Of a stretch of 64,000 bases of DNA, positions 52,846 through 64,000 are shown piece by piece. This stretch comes from Gymnothorax reevesii (taxonomy: Eukaryota; Chordata; Actinopteri; Anguilliformes; Muraenidae), in assembly GCA_029721435.1 (NCBI GenBank), contig CM056576.1, forward strand, positions 74,045,876-74,109,875, given 5' to 3'. The first letter of the stretch is position 1, and every line of letters begins with the position of its first letter. The notes beneath the pieces were generated by a model that saw nothing but the letters and a program-made list of their open reading frames with translations, made no database searches and was not told where the DNA came from. A program made the translations under genes and the position numbers.

Positions 52846-54320
52846 ATGCATTCTGAATCCACAAATAACAATGCGCACAAGTTCGTATTCATTGCTAATT
52901 GGCCACATCAAGGTTACTGGCTATGTCTAATGGAGTTGGGTATATTGTGAGTCTACCACTGTACTGATAATGAAGAAAAAACTGGAAAAAACAGGTTTAC
53001 ACCAATGTGTCTCTCCTGTTTTCAGCTTACTGACTATGAGTGGTTGAATGAAGAATAAGCGAAAAGTAAGATTTATTCACTGCCTTTTACAGTTTTTCAA
53101 AAAAAATTTCAATACCTTTATAGATGGTAATGTGTGGCTCACAAGGATACTGTGATACTTCTTTTGATCCATGATTCCGTCGATTTTTATGAGATCACCG
53201 GCTCTTTTGGAGCAGACTGAACCCTAAACCAGAATATTACCACCCCTTAACTGAAGGGGTTAAACATTCATTTCTGAAATGTTCTCTAACTCTACGGCAT
53301 GCATAAGTTTTGCAAAAAAAAAAAATTCAAATTTTGATTCATTAGTCCAAAGAACTTGTTCCCCTTCATTTAGTGTCTAATCTTTTGCCAAATTTCTTGG
53401 CAAACTCAAGTCTTTTTTTGATGGTGCCAGCTCTTGGCAGCAACGCGATCAATCAGACCATTTTCACAAAGGCGTCTCTGGAAATAGTAGATCTTGATGC
53501 TTTCATCTCTTCACTTCTGGCGCTATTGATATCAAGTTGTTGAGCTGTCAACCGCAGATTTTTTTTTTTATCTGTCATACATAGACAACGCACACCAGAG
53601 GTACTTCATTTCCATTTCGCACTTCTATTGCCACTAGTTTCTTGCGAACCGGTCTCTGAAATGCTTTCATACCGTCTTCAGTGTCTTCAGCATCAGGTAA
53701 GGCCACAATGTGGATACAAACAAACTCAGAGAGCCCTTCCGCCATGCAATCATGTGTAACATTGTTTATGGGCGGCATGGTGGCATAGTGGTTAGCACTA
53801 CTGCCTCACAGCAGCAGCAGCCTGGGGCCTTTCTGTGTGTTCGCGTGGGTTTCCCCCACCCACAAAACATGCAATATAGGAACCCTCCCTCCCTCCTGTA
53901 TGGCTGTGTGTGAATGTTTGGTGGTGGTCGGAGGAGCCGTAGGCGCATACTGGCAGCCACGCTTCCGTCAGTCTGCCCCAGGGCAGCTGTGGCTACAAAA
54001 ACGTAGTTTACCACCATCAGAGCGTGAATGTGTGAGTGAATGAATAATGCCTCCATTGTAAAGCGTCTTTGAGTGTCCAGAAAAGCCCTATATAAAATTG
54101 ATGCATTATTATTATTATTATTAACACTGCAATACTTCTCAATGTTCATGTCACCTTATATACTGGAACAACTGACCATCAGAGGTAATTTTGCAGAGTA
54201 ATGTCACCTCAAACCATTTTAAACAATTTTTTTAACATCAGTAATCATGGAATGAGCCTTCAAACATGCATTCAGTCTATGCAAGAGTCAAAAAATTATT
54301 TGTAACACTTTTCAATTGTA
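52846..54320 (-). pseudogene. Tc1-like transposon relic interrupted by a SINE, copy B
   Basis: Counterpart of 6,562-7,720, with relic sequence starting at about 53,095. The SINE at 53,765-54,121 splits it. No intact transposase. Confidence 0.65.
53765..54121 (+). mobile_element. tRNA-derived SINE inserted in copy B
   Basis: Begins GGGCGGCATGGTGGCATAG, ends in an ATT repeat, and is flanked by TAACATTG (53,757-53,764) and TAACACTG (54,122-54,129), a likely target duplication. The matching place in copy A (about 7,510) is empty. The A-box-like part is present, but the B-box region is deleted (CACAGCAGCAGCAGCCTGG), so it could not drive its own transcription. Same subfamily as 4,021-4,405. Confidence 0.85.
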
Positions 54321-54321
54321 A

Positions 54322-54845
54322 TAAAAAGGAGGTTTTGCAGGGTATAGGCAAATTAGCCCGCAGCCCAATTTGAACCATCGTCTAGTAATATTTACCTACT
54401 TGTGGGACTGTCCAGAAAATAGATTTGAAGTGTGAAATTTGCATACAGGAAGTGATCTGTGACCTATTTAGTGATTTCAAGATTTTTGTGGGGCAAGGCC
54501 TCAAAAAGTCCATATTTTAAACCCATAAATGATTGTTCAAAAAAACCAATGATTTTAAATGGCTACACAACAACATGACAGACATTTTGATTCCAAACAT
54601 AAGTATATATGTGAAACATAACAGGTTGCTGAATACCCCTTGGCCAAGGTCAAAGGTCAAATCCAGCAAAAACCTGATATTGCACATCTATGGGTCATAA
54701 TGAGTTACCATACCAAATTCGGTGAAGCTGCGATCATTAGTTGTACTGACCCAGACAAAGTCATGGACAGACGACAGACAGACAGACACGCAGGTGACAA
54801 CAATACCCCTCTGGCCAAAGTTTGGCTGAGGGGTAAAAACTGAAA
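54322..54845 (+). repeat. GACA/hairpin repeat, copy B
   Basis: Counterpart of 7,721-8,225 with the same GACAGACAGACA run (about 54,775) and terminal CCTCTGGCCAAAG hairpin. Confidence 0.45.
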
Positions 54846-55194
54846 AAGTTTCAGACAATTTTCCGTTGAAAAATGCATCTGTCTTCATGCAAAACGTAAA
54901 GTTCATCTTGAAAAACACCCAGGTTCCTATGAAAACGCACCTAAGATATTTTCACAAAAGTTGGCTTATATAGTTGGCTAAATAATGTGCAAGTGTTGTT
55001 AAATTGCGAGACCGGTAACAGTGTATTCAAGCCATTTTTACCACATATTTCTCAGAAAAGCCATTTTGATGTTTTCATAAACTGTTGTACATTGTATAGG
55101 TTGTTTTCAGATCTTGTGGATTTTAGAATGTAATTATAGACTGAGAATTTTCGAGAAGCCATTGACATTGTTAAGCATTGGTCATCGTATTGTT

Positions 55195-55375
55195 AACTAG
55201 TGATGTAGTCAAGACCGCCTTAGCCAAGACCAAGACACTTCCAAGACAAAAGGGTAGCAAGACCAAGACAAGACCGAGACCAAGCCGAAGACAGACCATT
55301 TCGAGACCAAGACCAGAGCAGGACGAGACCGAGACCAGAGGATTGAGACTTTATAAGCATTTAAATGCTTTCCTG
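55195..55375 (+). repeat. GACCAAGAC/GAGACC low-complexity repeat, copy B
   Basis: Counterpart of 8,560-8,745, same 6-bp degenerate units. Confidence 0.7.
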
Positions 55376-55771
55376 TAAAGGATTGGTATGGTTACACAGT
55401 CCAAAATCCATTGTCACCATTCCGGAGACATTAAGATTTCCATCCAAAACGAATAGCAGTGGCAGGAAATGAATTCTCATTTTGCCTGCACAAACAAAGG
55501 GGAAACAAATGTAATGGGTTTCATTCAGATTTTCGTCATATGGGGTGCCAAGTTCATGAAGCTGTAAAACAGACCATATTACGGACCGGGCCAGTAGGGC
55601 CGGGGCCCAAGGGTCCAGGGGCTCAGAAGGGGGGCCCACAGATGCCAATGCCAATTGCGATGTCAGAGGGCCTCTCTTCTCTAGGATCTTAGGACTACTC
55701 ACACTGTTATAGGGCATATCTGCAGAGAACCGAGAGAGAAGGGTGATATGAATTGGGCGGGGGGGACAGGG

Positions 55772-56020
55772 ACGGCAATCAGAGGACCCCTGGGCTATGG
55801 GGTACGGCAATCAGAGGGCCCCTGGGCCACGGGGGACGGCAATCAGAGGGCCCCTGGGCCATGGGGGACGGCACTCAGAGGCCCCTGGGCTACAGGGGAC
55901 AGCAGTAAGAGGGCCCCTGGGCTATGGGGTAAGGCAGTCAGAGGGCCCCTGGGCTATGGGATACGGCAGCCAGAGGGCCCCTGGGCTATGGGGGACGGCA
56001 GTCAGAGGGCCCCTGGGCTG
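55772..56020 (+). repeat. 32-bp minisatellite, 8 units
   Basis: Counterpart of 9,163-9,380 with one extra unit: units two and three here are nearly the same (GGGCCACGGGGG and GGGCCATGGGGG endings), so one unit was added in copy B or lost in copy A. Confidence 0.95.
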
Positions 56021-57744
56021 GCCCTACTGTAGTGCCTCTCGTGAATACTCCTAAGGGAGCCCTAATGTTTACCAACTAGGGGTTCAAGGAAGTAGGGGGG
56101 AATGTTTTCAGAGGGCCCTATGATTATGAAAGCCCCTGCTAAGGGTCGTGACTTCTAGCTATGTGGGGGCCCGAGGGAGCGCCCAAATGGGAGAGCATAC
56201 TGTTAAGAGAGCCCTCTGATTACAAATGTTCTTACAAAGGGCCTCTGATTTACCAAGGGTGTTACAGGAAAATGTGGTGCAATGTGTTTTTGTTTTGCCT
56301 TCCTGTTTCTCCCCAGGTGCTGACCTGCAGTGCTGCATGCTGTGGCCCTTTGTTCAGCCCTTTTCCTGTCAATTAATCATCAGCTATGTAGCCTTCACAA
56401 CTGTGTTGGATTCTGCCAATTAAGATCAATTATCCTTACCCAATCCTGTGTTCCCTAATCTACCTCTGACTAATCATCTGTCTTGCTTTCATCTATGTAT
56501 TAGAGCTATTTTAGAGTAGCAGGGTGGGAGAGGGCTTTGGTAGATTTTATTTTGACTCCTTCAGTTGGTGATTTTGTGTTATTTACTGTGTGATTTTAAG
56601 TTCTTTATCCTCAGTTGTGTTAATTGTTTTTCTCAGTGGAGGACGGCTAGGCAAGAGACCCTGGGGTATACATATCACCCGTAAGTAACTTTTTTGTCTA
56701 GACACACTAGGTAAGAACGTGAGTGGTGTACCTTTTTTTTGTTGTAGCAGGTAGGTAAGTTGGCCGGTTTAGTTAGTGACTGTGGATAGGCTGGTCGGAA
56801 AATAGGGTGCAGGGAAGGTTAGGGCTTGGGGTTTATTATTCTTGGCACCACCACGGGGCCCTTCTCCCTACCCCCTCTCCTGCCTGTTTTTGTTGTCAGC
56901 CGCCTATGTAGTTTTTTTGGGTTTGTTTGCTTGTTTTGTTTTTCCATGTACCCATACCCAACTTGAATAATAATAAATCCTTTGTTAGTTTTAAAGGGAT
57001 TTTGGAGTGGACATTAGTTTGTTGACCACCACACCCAGAGTGCAGGTTATGGTTCCTGCTGATAGGGTCCTTATGCAGACTACTTTTCTTTTTTTACATG
57101 CTACCCCAAGTTTATGCCAACATAGTAAAAAAAAGAAATGTAACAAAAGGTTTTGAATGAAAGTCCTTTCAGCGAGCCCTAAGGCCCAGGATATGCTAGC
57201 TGTGTGACTTAATTTACGTGCGCAACCGCACATACTTGCAGCAGAACGATCAGGGCACTATGCACGATACTGGTAGTGCTGCCAAAAACAAATCACCAAA
57301 AGTCGCTATTGGCTATCGAAAAAGTCGCTAGATTACGTCATGACGTTACTATGATGTCATAACGTCACGTACGACTCACTGATCTCAAGAAAATGTGTCT
57401 ACATGGCTATGTTGAAAATGCAAAGGGTACAGGTTCGAGATCGGGGCTAATGTGCAGTGCTGCCTAACCATGAAATAAGCTTCTGGTGGCGGTGCAGAGC
57501 TGAAGTTACATTGAAAAACAATGATCTCCTCCGAAGCACGTGCCCATCAGCCACTGCTTCTTATACACTCATTGGTTGAATCTTGGCAAGTTCAGAACGA
57601 GGCCGGAAGATACCCGGACATGAACAGACTTAGAATCCTCCTGACGAGCGCCCGTCTGGCCAACAGGAGGTGCTTGAGCAATGAACAAAGCTGTTTTTAT
57701 TTATTTCCCTTGCCCGGCAGTCTCATCCCAATTTGAAACCCTGT
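56021..57744. other. Unassigned, counterpart of 9,381-11,100
   Basis: No gene recognised. It carries the same AATAAA-ended, T/G-rich block near 56,970 as copy A near 10,330. Confidence 0.35.
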
Positions 57745-57779
57745 AGCGCGATGGCTAATTGTGCGCTACGCTGAAAAAG

Positions 57780-57886
57780 CTGCCGACCACTGCCGGTTGG
57801 TACGACCGGGGCGCGAACCCGCAACCTGATAGACACTTCTGCACTGCAACGCAGTGCCTTAACCGAGTGAGGTATCCGGCAGCTCT
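57780..57886 (-). repeat. tRNA-like pol III sequence, copy B
   Basis: On the minus strand A-box-like TACCTCACTCGGTTAAGG, then B-box-like GGTTCGCGCCCC about 40 bases later, ending near CGTACCAACCGG. Spacing is like a tRNA or tRNA-derived SINE head. Not an intact tRNA as far as I can fold it. Confidence 0.45.
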
Positions 57887-59154
57887 AAACAAGAAGCATT
57901 TTTAATTAGCAGAGCATGCACACTAACATGCAGTAGCTGATAAGCAGTCATGACTTTGAATGTAATCTGTTGCGCAAAAAATTTGTTTCGCATCCGGTGT
58001 GAAAGCTGCTTTACGCGCCCATAACGCCTGTACTTGCATCTTTGCATTGGCTTTGAATGTAGACTAATCTACAAAAAAAAAAATTGTTTTGTGTCTGATG
58101 CAACAGCAGCTTTATGGATAGTACGCAACAGCTAGAGAGAGCTTGGTTATGTTATGAACATAATACAGGTTTTGTAGACCGTAAGTTCCATTAGCGCGGA
58201 CAAGTTGCTTCTCTGGTGCTATTGAATTGATCACTTATACAGGAAAGAATTACCAATTTACTCTTCGCCTTTTTCGGCTTTTTATTAGCCACAACGATTT
58301 CTAAAGGGGGATGAAATTATGTCAAGGAAGTGCAGAGAAATCATTTGTAAATCGGTAGAGCTTCTGCGTTTCGCATTGCTTTCATGGTAGCATAAGAGAG
58401 CTTGCTCAGACATTTGTGAAGTATCCGGCTGATCCCGGTCATGGATTATTGAAGCGATCACTAACTGTAGTGGCTACAATCAGGCAACGTAATGATGAAA
58501 CTGCCACATTGATACTTACCGAAGTAACACAAGCATGCCGATCAGAATTACTGCATAAAAGTGAACCAGGAGCATTTTAGCAAGACACGCAAACTAACAA
58601 GCAGTAGTAACCGAGCAGTCATAACCACAGAGACAAACCCTTGCAAAACAGGTTTTACAGACAGCAAGTTCTGTTACTGTGAATAGTTGGACCAAGCATC
58701 CAAATTACAGACAAGAATTAAAACTTAGCTTCAAATGAGGTTTATGTTCACACACCCACTGAAGAATTCCCCCTGATATCACTCTTGCATATTTAGGACA
58801 CAAACATTAGCAACAGTAACTTGGCTACGTTAGCCGCTGTGCTACAGCCACAATCAACTGGCTATTACGTCAGGTTGGCTTATGCAGTAAAGCAACTAAC
58901 AGCTTCTGTGTCTGAGAGTCACGGACAGTCGCGACCAATACAGGCTTTATCTTCAGATATTTTACAAAGCCTGCGTTTGAGGCCAGTTGTTAGTGCTAGC
59001 CACCCGTAACACATTAGCTTCACTTACATTTTTTGCTGTTATATGGTTACTTTCAGCTTGTGGCTCCAAGCGTTTGATCGATGCAACCGCTTCAGGTTTG
59101 AGAAGCAGCTGAAACGCTTATCCTGTCGAATTATCCTTTATTGACAAAGCTGTC
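57887..59154. other. Unassigned, counterpart of 11,221-12,460
   Basis: No gene recognised. Includes the open 62-codon frame 58,821-59,009 shared with copy A. Confidence 0.35.
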
Positions 59155-59377
59155 TTAGGTGAAATGCTGAGCACAAACAGCTAATGTTCGCTTTGGCCGT
59201 GGCCGTTTTCTGCAAGCAAACAAAAAAAAGCTACCCACTGATTTGTGGTGGCATCGTCTTTTGGAAGAGGAATATTTGTTTTTCTTCGCCTCCAAAACTA
59301 AACGGACAAGTAGCTTTGGGAGAGCTACAAACAAAATTGCACCTCAAATGATCTGCGGTTCTTCTTTTGTATTTCCA
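59155..59377 (-). pseudogene. THAP-like domain fossil, copy B
   Basis: Counterpart of 12,461-12,682. The VCAQHF piece is present, but one extra base near 59,284 (TTTTTCTTCGCC) shifts the frame. Confidence 0.4.
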
Positions 59378-61697
59378 AAAGTGGAAACACTACTAAGACA
59401 TAGTATGATCTGCCGTTGTTAGTGCCAGCTAGAATAGTTTCTGGAGTGGGCAGGTCCAGCGCAGTGGTGTACTCTGGCTAGGTCTGTACTAATTGGACGG
59501 CACAACCTGACGTCAGGTTTTACCCAGATCTCGTGAAGATCTCGGGAGGAGCTGTTCAGAGAGGAAATCACGCTCACGAAATCATGTTCTTGGATTATGG
59601 CAAAATCCCTGGATCTTATATTTAGAAACTTTTCAGAGGTTGAGCATGGACAACCAACATTATAACATTACTAATATGTATTAAAAGAAGGATCAGCATG
59701 TTAGGTCCCCTTTAATAAAGGAAAAGGGAAAACTCAGATGTTCGCCCCTATCCCTTTAAAAACATTCAGAATCGTTACACCCCTACTCGAGAAGCTGCTC
59801 TTGTCTGCCAGCCCTTATTTATCCTGATTGGTGCCGCTGAACAATGTCATATGGGGCGCAATACCGTCATTTATAGATGAACAGGGCAGACCAAACCAAA
59901 CCCGTATTTAAATAAATCATAAAACCACTGGCTAAAGGAAAATAAATATTACTCGGAACCGTTGCACAAAACACTTAAATGGTACAGTTTTATCCTTAAG
60001 AAAATGAGCATACACTCCACCACTGAGCCAAACTTCAAAAAAGCAACATATTTGTTCGTAGGCCTGACGGTGACACCCATCAGAGAATAATGTAATTGTT
60101 ATGGCCCAGAAATGAAAAAATAAAAAATGAAAGATATGAAATTGATGCGCAATCTGAATAAAAAAGACAAAAAAGTCTTAGCAAAAAGAAGCACCTTTAA
60201 TAAGGAGCATGAGCAGACGTTTCAGCACATCGCTATTCTCAATGTTCATGGAAAAAAAACCACTGACAAACAATTAAGAAAGAGCAATAGCAATCACACA
60301 ATTGACAGAGAGGTGTCATGGGAGGGGCTACACCCAAGCCTAGGTAAGTGGAAGCAATTATCCCATTAAAAAAACCAAACATATTACTACTAAAATAGTT
60401 ATATAGTATATAATCATAAAACACATGATGAGATCTATAAAAAACGTGAGTAGTTTATATTTTCATTCATCCCTTTAGGAAAGAAGCTTTTACATTCACA
60501 GATCTAAAAAGCCTCTCTCTGTAAAAGTTTTTTATCCAAGTCCCCGCCTCTTCTGTTAGGCAATACTAACTCAATGTCCAAGAATTTCAAATCAGAAAGA
60601 GAATGAACAGCAGTGAGGAAGTGTCGGTAAACAGATGAGGTTACATCACATCTCATGACTGCACTCAAATGTTCCAAAATTCTAGTTCGTAAGGCTCTAG
60701 TTGTTTAACCTACATACAAACATGGCCAAGGGCAAACCAAAATATAGACAACATGTGTGGATTTACATGTAATGAACTGTTTGATTTGTTTGTAGTGGCC
60801 CAGGCCAGGAATCAAGCACAGAGGCAAAGTACAATCCAATGGTCAGGTTAATTGACAGCAATAAGGTACAGAGGTGGAAGGAACCCCAATGGGAGAGCGC
60901 AGTGTTCAGAAAACTGTTTGACTCTAAGCTCAAAGGATAATTACAATACAGGACCTTGCAACAGATCACAAGAGCAATTAGACACAAAACACACATCACG
61001 TGGGAGGAGGGGAAACATGGACGTAAACCAATGAAATGTAACAGCACTTCTAATACGCATCCAAGTAACTGAATTGGATGAAAAACAGAAGGCATTCACT
61101 CCGGGGTCATCACAGTTACAATAAATCAAAACTAACAATGTCAGATGGTACCTTTGCAGCTTCAGTGCTCAGCCTTGTGGCAAACCGGATCGTGGCCACG
61201 CTCCTCGACCACGTCAGCACACCCACAACAGCCAATTCCCCTCCCTTTCAACAATGGTGCGGAGCAGAACTTCAGCACAACGGACAGCAGACAGAGAGCC
61301 GACGTCCGTGCAGCACTCCCTAGACTTGCAGGACCGTGGACAGTTCCCACCACCTGCAAGTCATGAGGCTAGGCGGGCCTGGAGGAGAGAGGCATGAGGG
61401 AACACAGCTGTGCCTCATAATTATCAGACACAGCCAGAGCTGAAAAGGAGGAAACGTGCAGTTATGAGGAGGCAGGCAAGGCGTGCGCACCGCAAGTATT
61501 CTGCAAACTGTTTCTCTATTTTCTCCTTTTTAAGATTCCGATGGTGGGGAGAACTGGGGTTCGGGCCGCAGATTATGAAGAGATGAAGCCCTCCTCCAGA
61601 GCCCTCCATGGAAGCTAGAGATAAAAAAAATTAATTTACTTAAATTGCTACCAGCCCGCATCAAATTACGCATGCCTTTTGATATGTGTTCTTTATA
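59378..61697. other. Unassigned, counterpart of 12,683-15,064
   Basis: No gene recognised; the same short open frames as copy A (for example 61,078-61,323) without motifs. Confidence 0.35.
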
Positions 61698-63072
61698 CAA
61701 CCCCAATTCCAAAATAGTTGGGACAAAGTGTAAATTTTGAATAAAATCAAAACACAATGACTTTCAAATCACACCAGCCAGTATTTTATTAACAATAGAA
61801 CAGAGACAACATAGCAATTGTTGAAACTGTGAAATTTTACAATTTTATCAAATTTGATGGCTGCTACAGGTCTCAAAAAAGTTGGGACAGCGACCAGTTT
61901 ACCAGGATGAAGCATTCCCTCTTCTTTTTAACACAGAGTGGAGGCGTCTGGGCATTGAGGAGACAAGTTTCTTGAGTTGAGCCATTGGAATATGATCCCA
62001 CTCTTGTTAAATACAGGCTTCCAGCTGCTGGAGAGTTTTGGGTCTCCTTTGACGGACTTTTCGTTTAATTATGTGCCAAATGTTCTCAATCGGTGAAAAA
62101 TCAGGACAGCAGGCATTCACCTGCTGAAATACACAAGGCCTTCCCTGGAATAGATTTTGTCTGCAGGGGAGCATATGTTGCTTTAAAACCTTTTTTTATA
62201 CCTTTCAGCATTCATGGTGCGCTTTAAAACATACAAGTGCCGCACTACATAAGCATTAATGCATCCCCATACCATCAGAGATGCTGGCTTTTGAACAGTA
62301 TGCTGATAACAGGAGGGGTGGTCTTTCTCCTATTTAGCCCAGAGGAAACGACTCCCCTGATTTCGAACAAGAATGTCAAATTTGGACTTGTCTGACCACA
62401 GGACACTTTGCCACTTTGCAAAAGTCCATTTTACATGAGCCTTGGCCCACAGAGTACAGCAGCGCTTCTGGATCATGCTCAACAATGGCTTCCTTTTGGC
62501 ATGATAGCGTTTTAGGTGGCATCTGTGGATGGCAGGTCAGACTGTGTTTACAGATAGTGGTTTCTTGAAGTATTCCTGGGCCCATTTAATAATGTCAATG
62601 ACAGAATTATGCTGGTGAGTGATGCAGTGGCGTCTGAGGGCCCGAAGATCACGGGCAACCAGTAAAGGTCTTCGGCCTTGTCCCTTACGCACAGAGATTT
62701 TTCCAGTTTCTCTGAATCTTTAGATGGAGTTATGCACTGTCAATGATGAAACCTTCAAAGCCTTTGCGATTTTACGTTGAGCAACATTGTTTTTAAAGTA
62801 TTCCACTATTTTTTTTACGCAAGCCTTCATGGGTTGGAGAGCCTCTGGCCATCTTTACTTCTTAGAGACTCAGCCTCTCTGAGAGATCTTTTTTATAGCC
62901 AATCATGTTAAACACCTGAAGCCAGTTGATGTAATTACTTGCTAAATGTTCTTTCCGCTGATTCTCTTACATAATTGCTTTTTCTGCCCTTTTTGCCTGT
63001 GTCTCAACTTTTTTGAGACCTGTAGCAGCCATAAAATTTGAAATGAGCTAATTTTGTGGATAAGAATGTAAA
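61698..63072 (-). mobile_element. Tc1/mariner transposon, right end deleted, copy B
   Basis: Counterpart of 15,065-16,573, starting CAACCCCAATTCCAAAATAG after TA. After ATAAGAATGTAAA (about 63,072) the sequence jumps to what in copy A is 16,779, so about 340 bp including the right terminal repeat are lost. The transposase frame is broken as in copy A. Confidence 0.85.
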
Positions 63073-64000
63073 GAAAAGATAACTTTGAGGAAAGGATAAA
63101 TCATTAATGGATTAATTTGAAACAGCTTTTGAATATTTTTCTTCAATGAATACTGTATTTCAGAACTATTTAGAAATAAATGGACTTTCAAATGTCCCCT
63201 ATAGTAGAGTACCTAAGGGATCATGACATCAAACAAGTAATCAAGGTTTTCCATCTCCTTGGTCAACTGACTGGCTTGTCTTATTTTCTCAATATGCCTC
63301 ATGAACTGTTTCAGAGTGGATATAGAGTGGAGTCAGGAAACAAGATGGCTTCAAAATGTGCCTTACATTAATCAAACAATTTCTACTGAGTAGCAGTAGA
63401 GTTTGTGCTATTATAGGCTTGATATTGTGATTAGACTATATATCAGCAGCGCAGTGATCCAACAGTGACTCGCTGTGGGGGGTTTGAAAGGCCTGCAGTG
63501 GACTCACCGTTCAACTGCTTTCAAAATATGATTACTCCCATTTTTGTTCACTTTAAAAATGAAAGTACTAATTTGCTGAATTATCAAAATTAATGTGAAG
63601 CCAATAATTATTATGAAATGATAACGACAAAATAAATGCCTTTTAGTTCCATTTATAGAGAGGACATAATATGGTAAAGACGGCAATAGTCTGACAACGC
63701 AAAAAATCACAAACTTTCTTTGAGGTCCATCCCTCTTTTTAATCATATCATGGTGATCAGAGACATACACATCGGAAAATGTTTCAGTGCTGTCATATCA
63801 GCGCTTATGAAAAGCCAAGCAAATTATTTGGTCAAACTAACTCCACTAACTGTTCTTAAACAGGGCTTAATACACTTAAAGTAATGTATTTTCTGAAATG
63901 TAAAGAAAACTGACTAACCTTCTTACTTACATGGACCTCATTGAAATGGCCTTGTTTTGGCTTCAGCTGCTGCTTTAATCTGTGGCTTGCTTCAGCGCGC
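63073..64000. other. Unassigned end of window, copy B
   Basis: Counterpart of about 16,779-17,705, no gene recognised. The duplication is still intact at the last base. Confidence 0.5.

Larger units (their letters stand above)
37877..64000 (+). repeat. Segmental duplication, copy B
   Basis: Direct repeat of 1 to about 17,705, in the same order and orientation, and running past the right window edge. Additional material compared with copy A: solo LTR 38,597-39,830, BEL/Pao element 39,898-47,913, 485 bp containing the V-segment signal and the LTR end (50,307-50,791), and a SINE (53,765-54,121). Missing: about 1.4 kb of Gypsy pol plus the SINE of copy A, and about 340 bp at the end of the last Tc1 element. 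Confidence 0.95.

Noticed and set aside
55772..56020. Regular repeat array as a possible CRISPR
   Set aside because: Units are contiguous without unique spacers, the genome is animal, and no cas genes are present.
57780..57886. A functional tRNA gene on the minus strand
   Set aside because: Box-like sequences are present, but I could not form the acceptor and anticodon stems; more likely a SINE head or fossil.

Overview
The window looks like a stretch of a teleost fish genome from the variable-gene part of a T-cell receptor alpha (alpha/delta) locus. Three V-type gene segments lie on the + strand. Each has a short leader exon, a GT/AG intron and an Ig V exon ending in a Tyr-Tyr-Cys-Ala-Leu motif, and two keep a 23-type recombination signal. 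All three are broken. The rest is almost entirely transposon: Tc1/mariner, hAT and Harbinger-type elements, Ty3/Gypsy and BEL/Pao LTR elements, LINE fragments and tRNA-derived SINEs, a mixture typical of fish. No bacterial-style operons, rRNA or intact tRNA genes were seen.

The main architecture is a large direct duplication. Copy A (1 to about 17,710) matches copy B (37,877 to the window end, about 64,000) base for base apart from indels, at roughly 1-3% divergence in the parts compared by eye. If the copies are tandem, the unit is 37,876 bp. The part from 17,710 to 37,876 is then the remainder of copy A, and its partner should lie beyond the right edge. Copy A also starts before base 1.

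Copy B carries insertions that copy A lacks: a 1,234-bp solo LTR (38,597-39,830), a complete BEL/Pao retrotransposon (39,898-47,913) and a SINE (53,765-54,121). The BEL/Pao element has 990-bp LTRs that differ at only about three sites, a CCCTG target duplication, a tRNA-Tyr-type primer site and one uninterrupted 1,975-codon gag-pol frame. Copy A preserves the empty sites of all three. Copy A has lost the recombination signal of its V segment through a 485-bp deletion. Copy B has lost 1.4 kb of a shared Gypsy element.

Between the duplicated blocks lies the only plausible host-type coding sequence besides the V segments: a 1.14-kb open exon (22,728-23,869) with a good splice acceptor. A short upstream exon (18,949-19,003) fits it in phase. 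Together they would encode a 398-residue basic protein of unknown function. The interval 24,000-36,800 is a graveyard of Tc1-like and LINE fragments around the third V pseudogene (34,213-34,798).
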